Origin: Thermomonas sp. XSG
GTDB lineage: Bacteria; Pseudomonadota; Gammaproteobacteria; Xanthomonadales; Xanthomonadaceae
Length of the DNA: 64,000 nt
Direction of reading: 5' to 3'
NCBI RefSeq assembly: GCF_014678725.1
Contig: NZ_CP061497.1
Location: 744,001-808,000, forward strand
Within the stretch, counting starts at the first letter, position 1. Each line of letters starts with the position of its first letter. Positions 56,701 to 64,000 of this stretch are shown here, piece after piece. The notes under the pieces are model-generated. The model ran no database searches and was not told the DNA's origin. It saw only the letters and a list, made by a program, of their open reading frames with translations. The position numbers and the translations under genes are program-made.

Positions 56701-58875
56701 ATGTCCCGCAGCATCCCCGCCTTCCAGCCCGCCGCCCTCGCCGCCGCCCTGGCATTGGCCCTGTCCCCGGCCACGAACGCCGCCGACGCGCCCCAGCAGG
56801 CCCGGCATGACAGCACGCCCAAGGATCTTGCCGCGGTGGAAGTGCACGCGACGCCGCTGGCCGACACCGCCGAGAACCTGACCGCGCCGGTGGAAGTGCT
56901 GGCCGGCAGCAAGCTGGACGAAGCCAAGGCGGGCACCCTCGGCGAAACCGTGGCCGGGCTGCCCGGCGTGCAGACCTCCAACTTCGGCCCCGGCGTGGGC
57001 CGTCCGATCATCCGCGGCCTCGACGGCGCGCGCGTGCAGGTGCTGAGCGACGGACTGGGTTCGGGCGACGTGTCCACGGTCAGCGTGGACCACGCGGTGA
57101 GCATCGAACCTTTCCTGGCCGACCAGATCGAAGTACTCAAGGGCCCGGCCACCCTGCTCTACGGCAGCGGCGCGATCGGCGGCGCGGTGAACGTGATCGA
57201 TGGCCGGATCCCGGTCGTCCGTCCCGACGTCCCGCTCTCCGGCCGCGCGGAAGTCCGCCACGACGGGGTGAGCGACGGCAACACCGGCGTGGTCCGCATC
57301 GATGGCGGCAGCGGCAGCTTCGCTTTCCACTTCGATGCCCTCCACCGCGAAGCCGGCGATTACCGCATTCCCGGCTTCGCGGAGAGCGCCGAACATCTGG
57401 CCGAACTTGGCGAAACCCCGTCGCCGGACCAGGCCGGCATCCTCGAAAACAGCGCGGTGCGCACCGACAGCGCCGCACTCGGCCTTTCATGGATTGGCGA
57501 GCGCGGCTTCCTCGGTGCCGCGTACAGCCTCTACAACACCCGTTACGGCATCCCCGGCGGCCACGCACACGCGCCCGGGGAGGACGACCACGCCGACCAT
57601 GCCCTTGAAGAAGCCGGCCTGGTGCACGTCGAGATGGACCAGCGTCGCACCGAACTGCGCGGCGGGCTGGATGACCTCGGCCCGTTCGCCTCGCTGCGGG
57701 TGAAGTACGCCGGCACCGACTACACCCATACCGAATTCGAAGGCGATGCGGTGGGCACCGTGTTCAACAGCCGCAGCCGCGAGGCGCGCGTGGAACTGGT
57801 GCACCAACCGCTGGCCGGCTGGAACGGCGCATTCGGCCTGCAGGCCAGCCAGCGCGATTTCACCGCCATCGGCGACGAGGCATTCGTCCCAGGCACGGTC
57901 GCCGACGACACCGGCCTGTTCTGGATCGGCAAGCGCGCATTCGGGCCGCTGCAGCTGGACTTGGGCCTGCGCCACGACCGCAACCACGTCGACGTGGACC
58001 GCGCTGCATCGGCCGCGCCGGATCGCGACTTCAGCACCTCCAGCCTGTCCGCCGGATTGGGTTGGAAGGCCAGCGAGGCGCTCCACTTCAGCCTCGGCCT
58101 GGACCGCGCCCAGCGGGCGCCGACCGCGGAAGAGCTGTATTCGTCCGGCCTGCACGTGGCCACCGGCAGCCATGAACTGGGCGATGCCGGGCTGGGCATC
58201 GAAACCGCCAACCGGGTCGAGTTGGGCATGCACCTGCACCACGGCCCGTTCGAACTGCAGCTGTCCGGCTGGCACGCCCGCTACGACGACTTCATCTACC
58301 TGGCCAACGCCGACCTGCGCGTGGACGGCGCACCGCTGCGCCTGTGGCGGCAGGACGACGCGCGCCTGACCGGGTTCGAGGCCAAGCTGGACTGGGACAT
58401 CGCGGACAACGGCAGCGGCCGCTGGTCGCTCGGCCTGTTCGCCGACACCGTGCGCGGCCGGCTGGCAGCGCCGGCCGGTACAACGGTTGCAGTACCGGTG
58501 GAGCTGCCGCACGGCGACCACAGCCACAGCGGACAGGCGCAGGTGGCCGCCGGCGGCAACCTGCCGCGGATCGCCCCCTCGCGTACCGGCGCACGCCTGC
58601 GCTGGGAACGCGATGCATGGCGTGCCAGCCTCGGCGCGGTACGTCATGCGCGCCAGGACCGGGTGGCGGCGTTCGAGCATCCCACGCCGGGCTACACCCT
58701 GGTCGATGCCCACCTGGCCTGGCACAGGGATACGGCCGGCGGCCGCGAGTGGGAGGTGTTCCTCGATGCCGCCAACCTCACCGACCGCGAAGCGCGCCCG
58801 CACACCTCGTTCCTCAAGGACGTGGTGCCGCTGCAGGGCCGCAATCTCGCGTTCGGCGTGCGGATGTTCTTCTGA
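56701..58875 (+). CDS. znuD: TonB-dependent outer-membrane receptor, ZnuD-like (zinc uptake)
   Basis: The 724-residue protein has a signal peptide, a plug domain with AVEVHATPLADTAENLTAPV (TonB-box region), LPGVQTSNFGPGVGRPIIRG and IEVLKGPATLLYGSGAIGG, and a C-terminal beta-barrel ending in an aromatic residue (RMFF). Two histidine/acid-rich loops, GGHAHAPGEDDHADHA and VELPHGDHSHSGQ, are typical of ZnuD zinc receptors. The Zur-box-like site 36 bp upstream and the downstream zur gene support zinc as substrate. Heme or other metals remain possible. Confidence 0.9.
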   Translation: MSRSIPAFQPAALAAALALALSPATNAADAPQQARHDSTPKDLAAVEVHATPLADTAENLTAPVEVLAGSKLDEAKAGTLGETVAGLPGVQTSNFGPGVGRPIIRGLDGARVQVLSDGLGSGDVSTVSVDHAVSIEPFLADQIEVLKGPATLLYGSGAIGGAVNVIDGRIPVVRPDVPLSGRAEVRHDGVSDGNTGVVRIDGGSGSFAFHFDALHREAGDYRIPGFAESAEHLAELGETPSPDQAGILENSAVRTDSAALGLSWIGERGFLGAAYSLYNTRYGIPGGHAHAPGEDDHADHALEEAGLVHVEMDQRRTELRGGLDDLGPFASLRVKYAGTDYTHTEFEGDAVGTVFNSRSREARVELVHQPLAGWNGAFGLQASQRDFTAIGDEAFVPGTVADDTGLFWIGKRAFGPLQLDLGLRHDRNHVDVDRAASAAPDRDFSTSSLSAGLGWKASEALHFSLGLDRAQRAPTAEELYSSGLHVATGSHELGDAGLGIETANRVELGMHLHHGPFELQLSGWHARYDDFIYLANADLRVDGAPLRLWRQDDARLTGFEAKLDWDIADNGSGRWSLGLFADTVRGRLAAPAGTTVAVPVELPHGDHSHSGQAQVAAGGNLPRIAPSRTGARLRWERDAWRASLGAVRHARQDRVAAFEHPTPGYTLVDAHLAWHRDTAGGREWEVFLDAANLTDREARPHTSFLKDVVPLQGRNLAFGVRMFF

Positions 58876-58882
58876 TTGCGAC

Positions 58883-58907
58883 GCCTGCGCGCCAACTGCG
58901 CGCAGGC
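58883..58907. terminator. hairpin between the receptor gene and zur
   Basis: A perfect 10 bp stem (58883-58892 with 58898-58907) around CAACT, 7 bp after the receptor stop and between convergent genes. No T-run follows. Confidence 0.6.
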
Positions 58908-58910
58908 ACC

Positions 58911-58940
58911 GGCGTCAGGCGGCGTCAGGCGGCGTCAGCG
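58911..58940. repeat. 10 bp tandem repeat, three copies, at the 3' end of zur
   Basis: GGCGTCAGGC, GGCGTCAGGC and GGCGTCAGCG run head to tail. The zur stop codon (58925-58927) lies in the middle copy, and the left copy supplies another TGA in the same relative place. It looks like slippage that did no harm. Confidence 0.6.
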
Positions 58941-59422
58941 CCGGCGCAGCGCGCGCACAGGCCGTGCACTTCCAGCGTCTGCGCCTGCGGCGCGAAACCC
59001 AGCGCACGCGCCGCCGCATCCAGCGTGGCCACGATGCTGGCGTCTTCCAGCTCGGTGGCCGAATGGCAGCGGTTGCAGATCAGGAACGGCACCGAGTGCT
59101 GCGCGGCATTGGGGTGGTGGCAGGCCACGAACGCGTTGATCGACTCCAGCTTGTGGATGAAGCCGTTGGCCAGCAGGAAATCCAGCGCGCGATAGACGGT
59201 GGGGGGCGCCACGTTGGCGCCGTCCTCACCGGCGCGGAAACGGTCCAGCAGATCGTAGGCCTTGATCGGTTGCCCGGCCTGCGCGATCAGCGCCAGCACG
59301 CGGGCGCGCTGCGGGGTCAGCCGCAGCCCGCGCTCCCCGCAAGCGCGCTCCACCGCGGCCACGAACGCGTCGGCGTCGTCGACATGATGGTGTGGATCGA
59401 TGCATGCATGTGGATGGCCCAT
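58925..59422 (-). CDS. zur: Fur-family zinc uptake regulator
   Basis: The 165-residue protein has the Fur winged helix (RLTPQRARVLALIAQAGQPI, PPTVYRALDFLLANGFIHKL) and two CxxC zinc motifs, CNRC and CARC, of the structural site. The histidine-rich N-terminus (HPHACIDPHHHVDD) and FVACHHPNAAQHSVPFLIC favour Zur over Fur. It represses zinc uptake genes when zinc is plentiful. The likely local target is the palindrome between the MerC-like and ZnuD-like genes. It is convergent with the receptor gene. Confidence 0.92.
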   Translation of the reverse strand: MGHPHACIDPHHHVDDADAFVAAVERACGERGLRLTPQRARVLALIAQAGQPIKAYDLLDRFRAGEDGANVAPPTVYRALDFLLANGFIHKLESINAFVACHHPNAAQHSVPFLICNRCHSATELEDASIVATLDAAARALGFAPQAQTLEVHGLCARCAGADAA

Positions 59423-59505
59423 CCCCGGATGATGCGGGCTGGACTGCCGCAGCTCAAGCCGCCAGGTCCCGCGCCGTCAGCGGCGCGGTGCGAAGCCGTC
59501 CGTGT

Positions 59506-60903
59506 TCAGCCGATCCGGGCGAGGGCCGCGTCGATCCGCACCAGCGCTTCCTCGCGCCCGCACAGGTAGACGGTCCAGCCGATGTCGGGGCTGACCTGGG
59601 TGCCGGTGATGGCCACCCGCATCGGCTGCGCGATCTTGCCCATGCCAATGCCCTGCGCCTCGGCGGTCGCCTTGAGCGCCTCGCCGATGGCCTCCGGCGT
59701 CCACGCCGGCAGCGCGGCGATGCGGCCGCGCGCGTCTTCCAGCGGACCGCGCGCTTCCGGCTTGAGATGCTTGGCGACGGCGGCTTCGTCGTAGACCGTC
59801 AGCGGCAGGAACCATACCGCCGACTTCTCCGCCATCTCCTTCAGCGTCTGCGCTCGCTCGCGCAGGGCGAGGACGAGCTCCGCCGGCTTCGGCCCCTTGT
59901 CCAGGTCGAAGCCCGCCTGTTGCAGGTGCCAGGCCAGATACTTCGCCACGGCGTCGGGCTCGTCGGATTTCAGGTACTGCTGGTTGAGCCAGCCGAGCTT
60001 GGCCATGTCCAGCCGCGCCGCCTTGGCGTTGACGTCGGCCAGATCGAACAGAGACTGCATTTCCGCGATGCTGAAGACCTCCTGGTCTCCGTGCGACCAG
60101 CCCAGCCGCACCAGGTAGTTGAGCAGCGCGTGCGGCAGGTAGCCGGCATCGCGGTACTGCATCACGTCGGCCGCGCCGGTGCGCTTCGACAGCTTGGCGC
60201 CCTGCTCGTCGAGGATCATCGGCAGGTGCGCGAAGTGCGGGACCGGCGCGCCCAGCGCCTGGTAGATGTTGATCTGGCGCGGGGTGTTGTTGACGTGGTC
60301 ATCGCCCCGCACCACGTCGGTGATGCGCATGTCGATGTCATCCACCACCACCGCGAAGTTGTAGGTGGCGTAGCCGTCGCTGCGGAAGATCACCAGGTCG
60401 TCGAGTTCGCTGTTGGCGATCTCGATCCGGCCCTTGACCTTGTCGTCCCAGGCGACCACGCCGTCGGTGGGGTTCCTGAAGCGGATGACGCGGTTGGGGT
60501 CGTCGCGCCAGCCGGCGTTGGCGTCGCGATAGGCGCCGTTGTAGCGCGGCTTCTCGCCCGCGGCCATGGCCGCCTCGCGCATCGCCTCCAGTTCTTCCTT
60601 GGTCTCGTAGGCGTAGTAGGCGTGGCCGGTCGCGACCAGCTGCTCGGCGACGGCCTTGTAGCGGTCGAGGCGATGGGTCTGGTAGATCGGGCCTTCGTCG
60701 TAGTCCAGGCCCAGCCAGTCCATCGCCTGCAGGATGGCGTCGATGGCCGCCTGCGTGCTGCGTTCGCGGTCGGTGTCCTCGATCCGCAGGATGAACTGCC
60801 CGCCCTTGCTGCGCGCTTCCAGCCAGCAGTACAGCGCGGTGCGGGCGCCGCCGATGTGCAGGTAGCCGGTGGGGGACGGAGCGAAGCGGGTGCGGACGGT
60901 CAT
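59506..60903 (-). CDS. gltX: glutamyl-tRNA synthetase
   Basis: GltX charges tRNA(Glu) with glutamate. The 465-residue protein has the class I signature [18 protein letters not shown] (HIGH equivalent HIGG), [14 protein letters not shown], and the KMSKS equivalent KLSKRTGA. It ends with the anticodon-binding helical domain. The ATG at 60903 ([11 protein letters not shown]) is the conserved start. A TAAAAT -10-like element lies 30 bp upstream. Confidence 0.97.
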   Translation of the reverse strand: MTVRTRFAPSPTGYLHIGGARTALYCWLEARSKGGQFILRIEDTDRERSTQAAIDAILQAMDWLGLDYDEGPIYQTHRLDRYKAVAEQLVATGHAYYAYETKEELEAMREAAMAAGEKPRYNGAYRDANAGWRDDPNRVIRFRNPTDGVVAWDDKVKGRIEIANSELDDLVIFRSDGYATYNFAVVVDDIDMRITDVVRGDDHVNNTPRQINIYQALGAPVPHFAHLPMILDEQGAKLSKRTGAADVMQYRDAGYLPHALLNYLVRLGWSHGDQEVFSIAEMQSLFDLADVNAKAARLDMAKLGWLNQQYLKSDEPDAVAKYLAWHLQQAGFDLDKGPKPAELVLALRERAQTLKEMAEKSAVWFLPLTVYDEAAVAKHLKPEARGPLEDARGRIAALPAWTPEAIGEALKATAEAQGIGMGKIAQPMRVAITGTQVSPDIGWTVYLCGREEALVRIDAALARIG

Positions 60904-60932
60904 GGGGCGCAGGGAGTCGAGCGGAATCGCGC

Positions 60933-60938
60933 ATTTTA
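60933..60938 (-). promoter_or_regulatory. putative -10 element (TAAAAT) of gltX
   Basis: Minus-strand AGCTAAAATGCGC, 29 nt before the gltX start. It matches the GCTARAATGC pattern at pyrG and lysAC. The rest of the 178 bp between gltX and lpxH shows no gene. Confidence 0.4.
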
Positions 60939-61069
60939 GCTTGTCCTTCCGCCATTCCCCGAAAGGAGAGGTGCCGGGCACACGCTCGGCACGGGCTGCC
61001 CTCACCGCATGATGCCCGGGTCCGCAGCGAGAAGGACGCAAGCGCGCACCCGGTCATGGCGGGGGGACT

Positions 61070-61075
61070 TACAAT
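61070..61075 (+). promoter_or_regulatory. putative -10 element (TACAAT), 6 nt before lpxH
   Basis: GACTTACAATTTCCGC runs into the lpxH ATG at 61082, consistent with a leaderless transcript. No clear -35 box. Confidence 0.35.
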
Positions 61076-61081
61076 TTCCGC

Positions 61082-61804
61082 ATGAGCACCCTGTTCGTCT
61101 CCGACCTGCATCTCGACCCGGAACGCCCGGAGATCACCGCGCTGTTCGGCCGCTTCCTCGACGGCGAAGCGCGCGGCGCCGACGCGCTGTACATCCTCGG
61201 CGACCTGTTCGAGGCCTGGGTGGGCGACGACGACCCGTCCGAGGCCGGCGCGTTCGTGGCTGAACGCCTGCGCGCGCTGGCCGAGGCCGGCGTGCCGACC
61301 TACTTCATCCGCGGCAACCGCGATTTCCTGCTGGGCGATGCCTACGCCACGCGCTGCGGCATGACCCTGCTGGACGACCCCACCGTGGTCGACCTGCACG
61401 GCACGCCCAGCCTGCTGCTGCACGGCGACCTGCTGTGCACCGACGATGCCGCCTACCAGCAGTTCCGTGCGCAGACGCGCGATCCGCAGTGGCAGGCACA
61501 GTTCCTTGCCCAGCCGCTGGCGGCGCGGCTGGCTTTCGCCGCGCAGGCCCGCGCAGCCAGCCAGGCCCGTTACGGCGAGCTGGTGGCGAAGGGCATGGCG
61601 GAAACCGTCGGCGACGTGGCGCCAGCCACCGTGCAGGCGTGGTTCGAACGCTTCGGCATCCGGCGCATGATCCACGGGCATACCCACCGCCCGACGATCC
61701 ATGACGAGGGCCGCGGCCGCACCCGCATCGTGCTGGGCGACTGGTACCAACAGGGCTCGGTGCTGCGGGTCAGTGCGGACGGATGCGACCTCGCCCGCCT
61801 GTAG
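61082..61804 (+). CDS. lpxH: UDP-2,3-diacylglucosamine hydrolase
   Basis: LpxH removes UMP from UDP-2,3-diacylglucosamine to give lipid X in lipid A synthesis. The 240-residue metallophosphoesterase has the dinuclear manganese site spread over [52 protein letters not shown] and [11 protein letters not shown], with the usual family length. It probably has its own promoter, with a -10-like element very close to the ATG, and is divergent from gltX. Confidence 0.96.
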   Translation: MSTLFVSDLHLDPERPEITALFGRFLDGEARGADALYILGDLFEAWVGDDDPSEAGAFVAERLRALAEAGVPTYFIRGNRDFLLGDAYATRCGMTLLDDPTVVDLHGTPSLLLHGDLLCTDDAAYQQFRAQTRDPQWQAQFLAQPLAARLAFAAQARAASQARYGELVAKGMAETVGDVAPATVQAWFERFGIRRMIHGHTHRPTIHDEGRGRTRIVLGDWYQQGSVLRVSADGCDLARL

Positions 61805-61808
61805 CCCG

Positions 61809-62264
61809 TCACTTCGCCGCTTCGCCGCAACCGCCGAAATCGACGTCGCCGAAGCGGAATCTCGCCGCCAGCGGGTAGTTGTTGCCGGACATGCCATCGC
61901 TGCACTCGTCCTCGATGACGGTCAGCACGAATGGGCGGCCGTCGTGGCTGCCCGCGATCTCCACGCCACCCGGGATGGCGCGACGCCGCCCCTGCAAGAC
62001 CACCCCCGCGGGATCGTCCGGGGTGCTGTAGGTCAGCCTGTCGCCCTCGACGGCGGCGTTCCAGAACGGCTCATTGCCGAACACGCGGAACACCTGCAGC
62101 GGCAGAGCCACGTCGCCGGGCACCCGCTTCCCCATCGCCACCGACCCCGGGGCAGCCGCAACGGGGGCGGCCGCGCTGGCGCCCGGTGCAGCCGCGGAGC
62201 CGGACGGCTGCGGGGCGCTGCATGCGACCAGCAGCAGCGACAGGCTGGCGAGGACAGGCTTCAT
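61809..62264 (-). CDS. small lipoprotein of the COG3650 type
   Basis: The 151-residue protein has a lipobox (LLLVACSAP, Cys15), an Ala/Pro/Ser linker to about residue 50 and a beta-rich domain with the FRVFGNEPFWNAAVEGDRL and CSDGMSGNNYPLAARF stretches found in small 'membrane lipoproteins' of unknown role. The two late cysteines (ECSDGMSG and DFGGCGE) may form a disulfide. The ATG at 62264 has a good GGAGG ribosome-binding site. It is convergent with lpxH, 4 bp apart. Confidence 0.85.
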   Translation of the reverse strand: MKPVLASLSLLLVACSAPQPSGSAAAPGASAAAPVAAAPGSVAMGKRVPGDVALPLQVFRVFGNEPFWNAAVEGDRLTYSTPDDPAGVVLQGRRRAIPGGVEIAGSHDGRPFVLTVIEDECSDGMSGNNYPLAARFRFGDVDFGGCGEAAK

Positions 62265-62328
62265 GGTGGGCCTCCGGAGGTCGGGGGGCCAGTGTGCCGC
62301 AACCGCCGCCACGGCGCGGCATCGGGGA

Positions 62329-63132
62329 TCAGCCCGCCTCGGCCAGCAGGCTTTCCAGTTCCTCGGGATCGAAACCCGCCTGCAGACGCGCTTCGGTGTT
62401 GAACGGCTTGTGCAGCACGCCGCTGGCGTAGTCGCGCAGCAATTCGCGGAAGCGCGCGCGCGGCTCCACGCCGGCGCGTTCGCAGTACCAGCGATACCAG
62501 CGGCTGCCGGCGGCGACGTGGCCCACTTCCTCGCGCAGGATGACCTCGAGGATGCCGGCGGTGGCCTCATCGCCCAGCGAGCGCAGCTTCACGATCATCC
62601 CGGGCGTGACGTCCAGCCCGCGTGCCTCCAGTACCCGCGGCACCAGTGCCATCCGCGCCAGCCCATCGTGTGCCGTCTTTTCCGCCATTTCCCACAGGCC
62701 GTTGTGGGCATCGAAATCACCGTAGTCGCGACCGAAGTCGCGCAGGCGCGCGCGCAGCAGATTGAAGTGGCGCGCCTCGTCATTCGCCACCGACACCCAG
62801 TCGGCATAGAACGCGGGCGGCATGCCGCGGAAGCGATACACCGCATCCCAGGCCAGGTCCATCGCGTTGAATTCGATATGCGCCACCGCGTGGATGAAGG
62901 CGGCACGCCCTTCGTCCGTACCGAAGCCGCGGCGCGGCAGGTCGCGCGGATGCACCAGCCTTGGCCGATCGGGCCGGCCCGGCATGCGGACGGGTACCGG
63001 CGGCGGGGCGTCCTCCGCAATCGCCAGCTCGCCGCGCGCGAACGCCGCGGCCATCGCCAGCGTCAGCGCCGGCTTGTCGTCGGGCGTGGCGGCATCAAGA
63101 CAGGCGCGGGCGGCGGAAATCAGGTCTTTCAT
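62329..63132 (-). CDS. DUF455 ferritin-like protein
   Basis: The 267-residue protein belongs to the DUF455 group of ferritin-like proteins. Candidate diiron ligands are in AHIEFNAMDLAWDA, NDEARHFNLLRARL and REEVGHVAAG. An oxygenase or iron-handling role is inferred from the fold, and no substrate is known. It follows purF on the same strand, but the perfect 26 bp inverted repeat in between suggests that they are separated transcriptionally. Confidence 0.9.
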   Translation of the reverse strand: MKDLISAARACLDAATPDDKPALTLAMAAAFARGELAIAEDAPPPVPVRMPGRPDRPRLVHPRDLPRRGFGTDEGRAAFIHAVAHIEFNAMDLAWDAVYRFRGMPPAFYADWVSVANDEARHFNLLRARLRDFGRDYGDFDAHNGLWEMAEKTAHDGLARMALVPRVLEARGLDVTPGMIVKLRSLGDEATAGILEVILREEVGHVAAGSRWYRWYCERAGVEPRARFRELLRDYASGVLHKPFNTEARLQAGFDPEELESLLAEAG

Positions 63133-63155
63133 GTCGACAACGAGAGAGTCGCGAT

Positions 63156-63230
63156 GGCGCGCGGCGGGCGATGCGTTTCAACCAAGCGAGTATCGGGGAG
63201 CGACTTGAAACGCATCGCCCGCCGCGCGCC
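63156..63230. repeat. perfect inverted repeat, 26 bp arms, 23 bp loop
   Basis: Bases 63156-63181 and 63205-63230 are exact reverse complements (inner ends GATGCGTTTCAA and TTGAAACGCATC). It lies between purF and the DUF455 gene, both leftward. The arms would form an extremely stable hairpin in either transcript. Its size and loop resemble the repeat at 886-962, but the sequence is different. It may be a terminator, a processing signal or a mobile palindrome. Confidence 0.85.
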
Positions 63231-63307
63231 TGCCTGGCGCCCGCACTCCTCGGGCCGGTGCGCGTGAGGGCTAGCAACACACTCGCCCCCTAAAATCCCG
63301 TGGGCCG

Positions 63308-64000
63308 TCAGCCGGCTCTCCGCTTCTTCTTCGCCTCGTCCGAGCGCTGCTGCTGGATGCGCTCGAAGTAATCGCCGTCGATGCCGGTCACGTACTCGCC
63401 GTTGAAGCAGGAGCTGTCGAACTTGCGGCCGGGGAACTTGGGCCCGGCCACCGCGGTTTCCAGGTCGGCCAGGTCTTGGTAGATCAGCCAGTCGCAGCCC
63501 AGCAACTGTTCGATTTCCTTCTCACTGCGGCCGTGCGCCACCAGCTCCTCGCGCGAGGGCATGTCGATGCCATAGACGTTGGGGTGGCGGACCGGCGGCG
63601 CCGCCGAAGCCAGGTAAACCTTCTTCGCGCCGGCATCGCGCGCCATCTGCACGATCTGCTGGCTGGTGGTGCCGCGGACGATGGAATCGTCCACCAGCAG
63701 CACCACGCGGTTGCGGAACTCCAGCGGGATCGGGTTGAGCTTGCGCTTGACCGACTTCGCCCGCTCGCCCTGCCCCGGCATGATGAAGGTGCGGCCGACG
63801 TAGCGGTTCTTGATGAAGCCCTCGCGGTACTTCACGCCCAGCACGTTGGCAATCTCCAGCGCGGAATCGCGGCTGGTGTCGGGAATCGGGATGACCACAT
63901 CGATGTCGTGGTCCGGCCGCTCGCGCAGGATCTTCTCGCCCAGGGTCACGCCCATACGCATGCGCGCCTTGTGGACCGAGATCTCCTCGATCATCGAATC
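63308..64000 (-). CDS. purF: amidophosphoribosyltransferase, C-terminal part (runs off the window)
   Basis: PurF makes 5-phosphoribosylamine from PRPP and glutamine, the first step of purine synthesis. The C-terminal 230 or so residues are present and carry [28 protein letters not shown], the PRPP loop [15 protein letters not shown] and [18 protein letters not shown]. The N-terminal glutaminase domain lies beyond base 64000. The reading frame stays open to the window edge. Confidence 0.96.
   Translation of the reverse strand, partial: DSMIEEISVHKARMRMGVTLGEKILRERPDHDIDVVIPIPDTSRDSALEIANVLGVKYREGFIKNRYVGRTFIMPGQGERAKSVKRKLNPIPLEFRNRVVLLVDDSIVRGTTSQQIVQMARDAGAKKVYLASAAPPVRHPNVYGIDMPSREELVAHGRSEKEIEQLLGCDWLIYQDLADLETAVAGPKFPGRKFDSSCFNGEYVTGIDGDYFERIQQQRSDEAKKKRRAG

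Noticed and set aside
63283-63303. Promoter-like CCTAAAATCCCG on the plus strand after purF
   Set aside because: No gene of reasonable length follows on the plus strand. The next frame from GTG is about 23 codons and antisense to purF.

Overview
The window is a 64 kb piece of a GC-rich gammaproteobacterial chromosome, almost certainly from the Xanthomonadaceae (Lysobacter, Luteimonas, Thermomonas or Xanthomonas relatives). The strongest pointers are the MurL/MurD2 pair, which makes peptidoglycan D-glutamate by epimerising UDP-MurNAc-L-Ala-L-Glu, and the fused aspartate kinase/diaminopimelate decarboxylase in the same operon. Both are hallmarks of this family. Genes are dense, no non-coding gap reaches 300 bp, and I see no rRNA, tRNA, CRISPR array, insertion sequence or prophage.

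Layout. 1-5.8 kb: leftward housekeeping operon pyrG-kdsA-eno-ftsB-ispD-ispF-truD. 6-9.9 kb: glk, a globin, parE and a small membrane protein. 10-18.6 kb: DadA-like dehydrogenase, slyD preceded by an unusual array of five hairpins, two tandem NlpC/P60 proteins, an acyl-CoA thioesterase, dgcN-dgcA (D-glutamate breakdown), a LuxR-type regulator and a P1-family peptidase. 18.8-28.7 kb: ssb/ispB divergent pair, a dienelactone-hydrolase-like protein, the lysAC-murL-murD2 operon, and two tandem PhzF-like isomerases. 28.8-40.7 kb: ECF sigma factor with a membrane partner, a serine hydrolase, DUF72, an EamA transporter, an S4 protein, LemA with a DUF2207 protein, a ClpP-like lipoprotein, a DUF1615 lipoprotein, an MgtC-like protein and dbpA.

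40.7-46.1 kb: an arsenic-resistance cluster (arsR, COG0701 permease, thioredoxin-like protein, ArsJ-associated GAPDH, arsJ), divergent from an uncharacterised, cysteine-bearing ATP-grasp-like protein. The two share a 41 bp intergenic region with interlocked promoters. 46.1-55.8 kb: a DsbA-family protein, a second ATP-grasp protein overlapping a 74-residue protein, scattered histidine-utilisation genes (hutU, hutG, hutI), a TetR regulator with a perfect operator on its start codon, a nucleotide pyrophosphatase/phosphodiesterase, ogt and a membrane dipeptidase. 55.9-59.4 kb: ribosomal protein THX and a zinc module (MerC-like protein, ZnuD-like receptor, zur) with a palindromic Zur-box-like site between the first two. 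59.5-64 kb: gltX, lpxH, a lipoprotein, a DUF455 protein and the 3' part of purF, with a perfect 26 bp inverted repeat next to it.

Together the window is rich in cell-wall precursor synthesis (kdsA, lpxH, murL, murD2, lysAC, ftsB) and in D-amino-acid and peptide salvage (NlpC/P60, DgcN/DgcA, P1 peptidase, membrane dipeptidase). The best candidates for something new are the arsenic-linked ATP-grasp-like gene, the hairpin array at 11.35-11.5 kb, and a set of genes whose -10-like element sits only 5-7 nt before the start codon, suggesting leaderless mRNAs.
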